Below, in pieces: positions 14,411-14,660 of a DNA stretch of 14,660 nucleotides (within the stretch, counting starts at the first letter, position 1; the number at the start of each line of letters is the position of its first letter). The stretch spans positions 1 through 14,660 of the forward strand of contig JAFZUB010000003.1 in NCBI GenBank assembly GCA_017618515.1, in the 5' to 3' direction. The notes below the pieces were generated by a model. That model saw only the letters and a list, made by a program, of their open reading frames with translations, was not told the DNA's origin and searched no databases. Source of the DNA: Bacteroidaceae bacterium (lineage in GTDB: Bacteria; Bacteroidota; Bacteroidia; Bacteroidales; Bacteroidaceae). The position numbers and the translations under genes are program-made.

Positions 14411-14660
14411 CTACAGGTTCTTCAGGTCGCGGTCTATCTTGCGTATCTCGGCCTGCAGCTTGAGTATCTGCTCCGCTGCCTTGTCTTTGTTGAATCGCAG
14501 TATGCGCTTCATCTTTATCTCCAGCAGCTTAAGTATGTCGTCCTTGGTCACCTCGCGCACCATCTTAGGGTACCACGGCGTCAGGCGCTCGTCGATATGC
14601 TCGCATGCTTCGTCGGTGGTTTTGGCGTTCTCGTACTCCGGGTCTTTATATATGCGCTCA
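14411..14660 (-). CDS. parC: Topoisomerase IV subunit A, upstream fragment ending at the amber codon (gene cut by window end)
   Basis: The same reading frame as the downstream parC part continues to the window end: 82 residues ending at TAG (14413-14411). It begins ERIYKDPEYENAKT and includes DEACEHIDERL, MVREVTKDDILKLLEIKMKRILRFNKDKA and EIRKIDRDLKNL, typical of the long coiled-coil arm of Bacteroidetes ParC just before the pinwheel domain. No frameshift is needed: sequence similarity runs through the stop codon and resumes at once with QVTINWFLNLKAKYG. Possible readings are a nonsense mutation, a sequencing or assembly error, or readthrough. Several other genes here end in TAG, so TAG is an ordinary stop codon in this organism. 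Confidence 0.85.
   Translation of the reverse strand, partial: ERIYKDPEYENAKTTDEACEHIDERLTPWYPKMVREVTKDDILKLLEIKMKRILRFNKDKAAEQILKLQAEIRKIDRDLKNL

Noticed and set aside
14411..14413. Genetic-code change with TAG read as an amino acid, as in some gut phages
   Set aside because: The kinase, dehydrogenase, hsp20, trkA and parC all end at TAG at the expected family length, so TAG functions as stop here.

Overview
The window looks like a chromosomal segment of a Prevotella-like Bacteroidales bacterium. Four things point there. HisB is a fused phosphatase/dehydratase. The topoisomerase IV A subunit has the Bacteroidetes-type sequence. The lipoproteins carry acidic residues just after the lipidated Cys. 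One promoter matches the Bacteroidetes pattern TTTG-N20-TAnnTTTG, and most genes lack a Shine-Dalgarno sequence. I saw no phage, IS, tRNA, rRNA or CRISPR signal, so this is mainly a core-genome region.

Layout. (1) Positions 1-2629, plus strand: the end of a histidine operon, hisD (3' part), hisC and hisB. (2) 2722-3828, plus: an APH-fold sugar kinase resembling N-acetylhexosamine 1-kinase. (3) 3913-5079, minus: an iron-dependent alcohol dehydrogenase, convergent with the kinase and separated from it by a nested, two-way hairpin. (4) 5225-5659, minus: a small heat-shock protein with an exceptionally strong Shine-Dalgarno site and paired palindromes upstream. (5) 5881-6273, minus: a small surface-type lipoprotein with a good promoter. 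(6) 6464-11223, plus: dxs-trkA-trkH, which couples isoprenoid-precursor synthesis and potassium uptake in one transcription unit. (7) 14660-11230, minus: a tight unit of parC (3' part, interrupted by an in-frame TAG), a putative outer-membrane protein and an S41-type protease lipoprotein.

The most unusual signal is a family of tandem repeats with a 7-bp period directly in front of start codons, at five gene junctions (hisC, the kinase, the alcohol dehydrogenase, trkA and the outer-membrane protein gene). The repeated unit differs from site to site, but the period (7 bp), the copy number (3-4) and the position just before the start are shared. In a phylum that largely ignores Shine-Dalgarno pairing, these could be leader elements or products of a local duplication process. 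Other points are the in-frame amber codon in the essential gene parC, a C-terminal QLRLF on ParC that matches the sliding-clamp-binding motif, a dxs gene with no ATG or GTG at the family start, and a C9 tract late in dxs.
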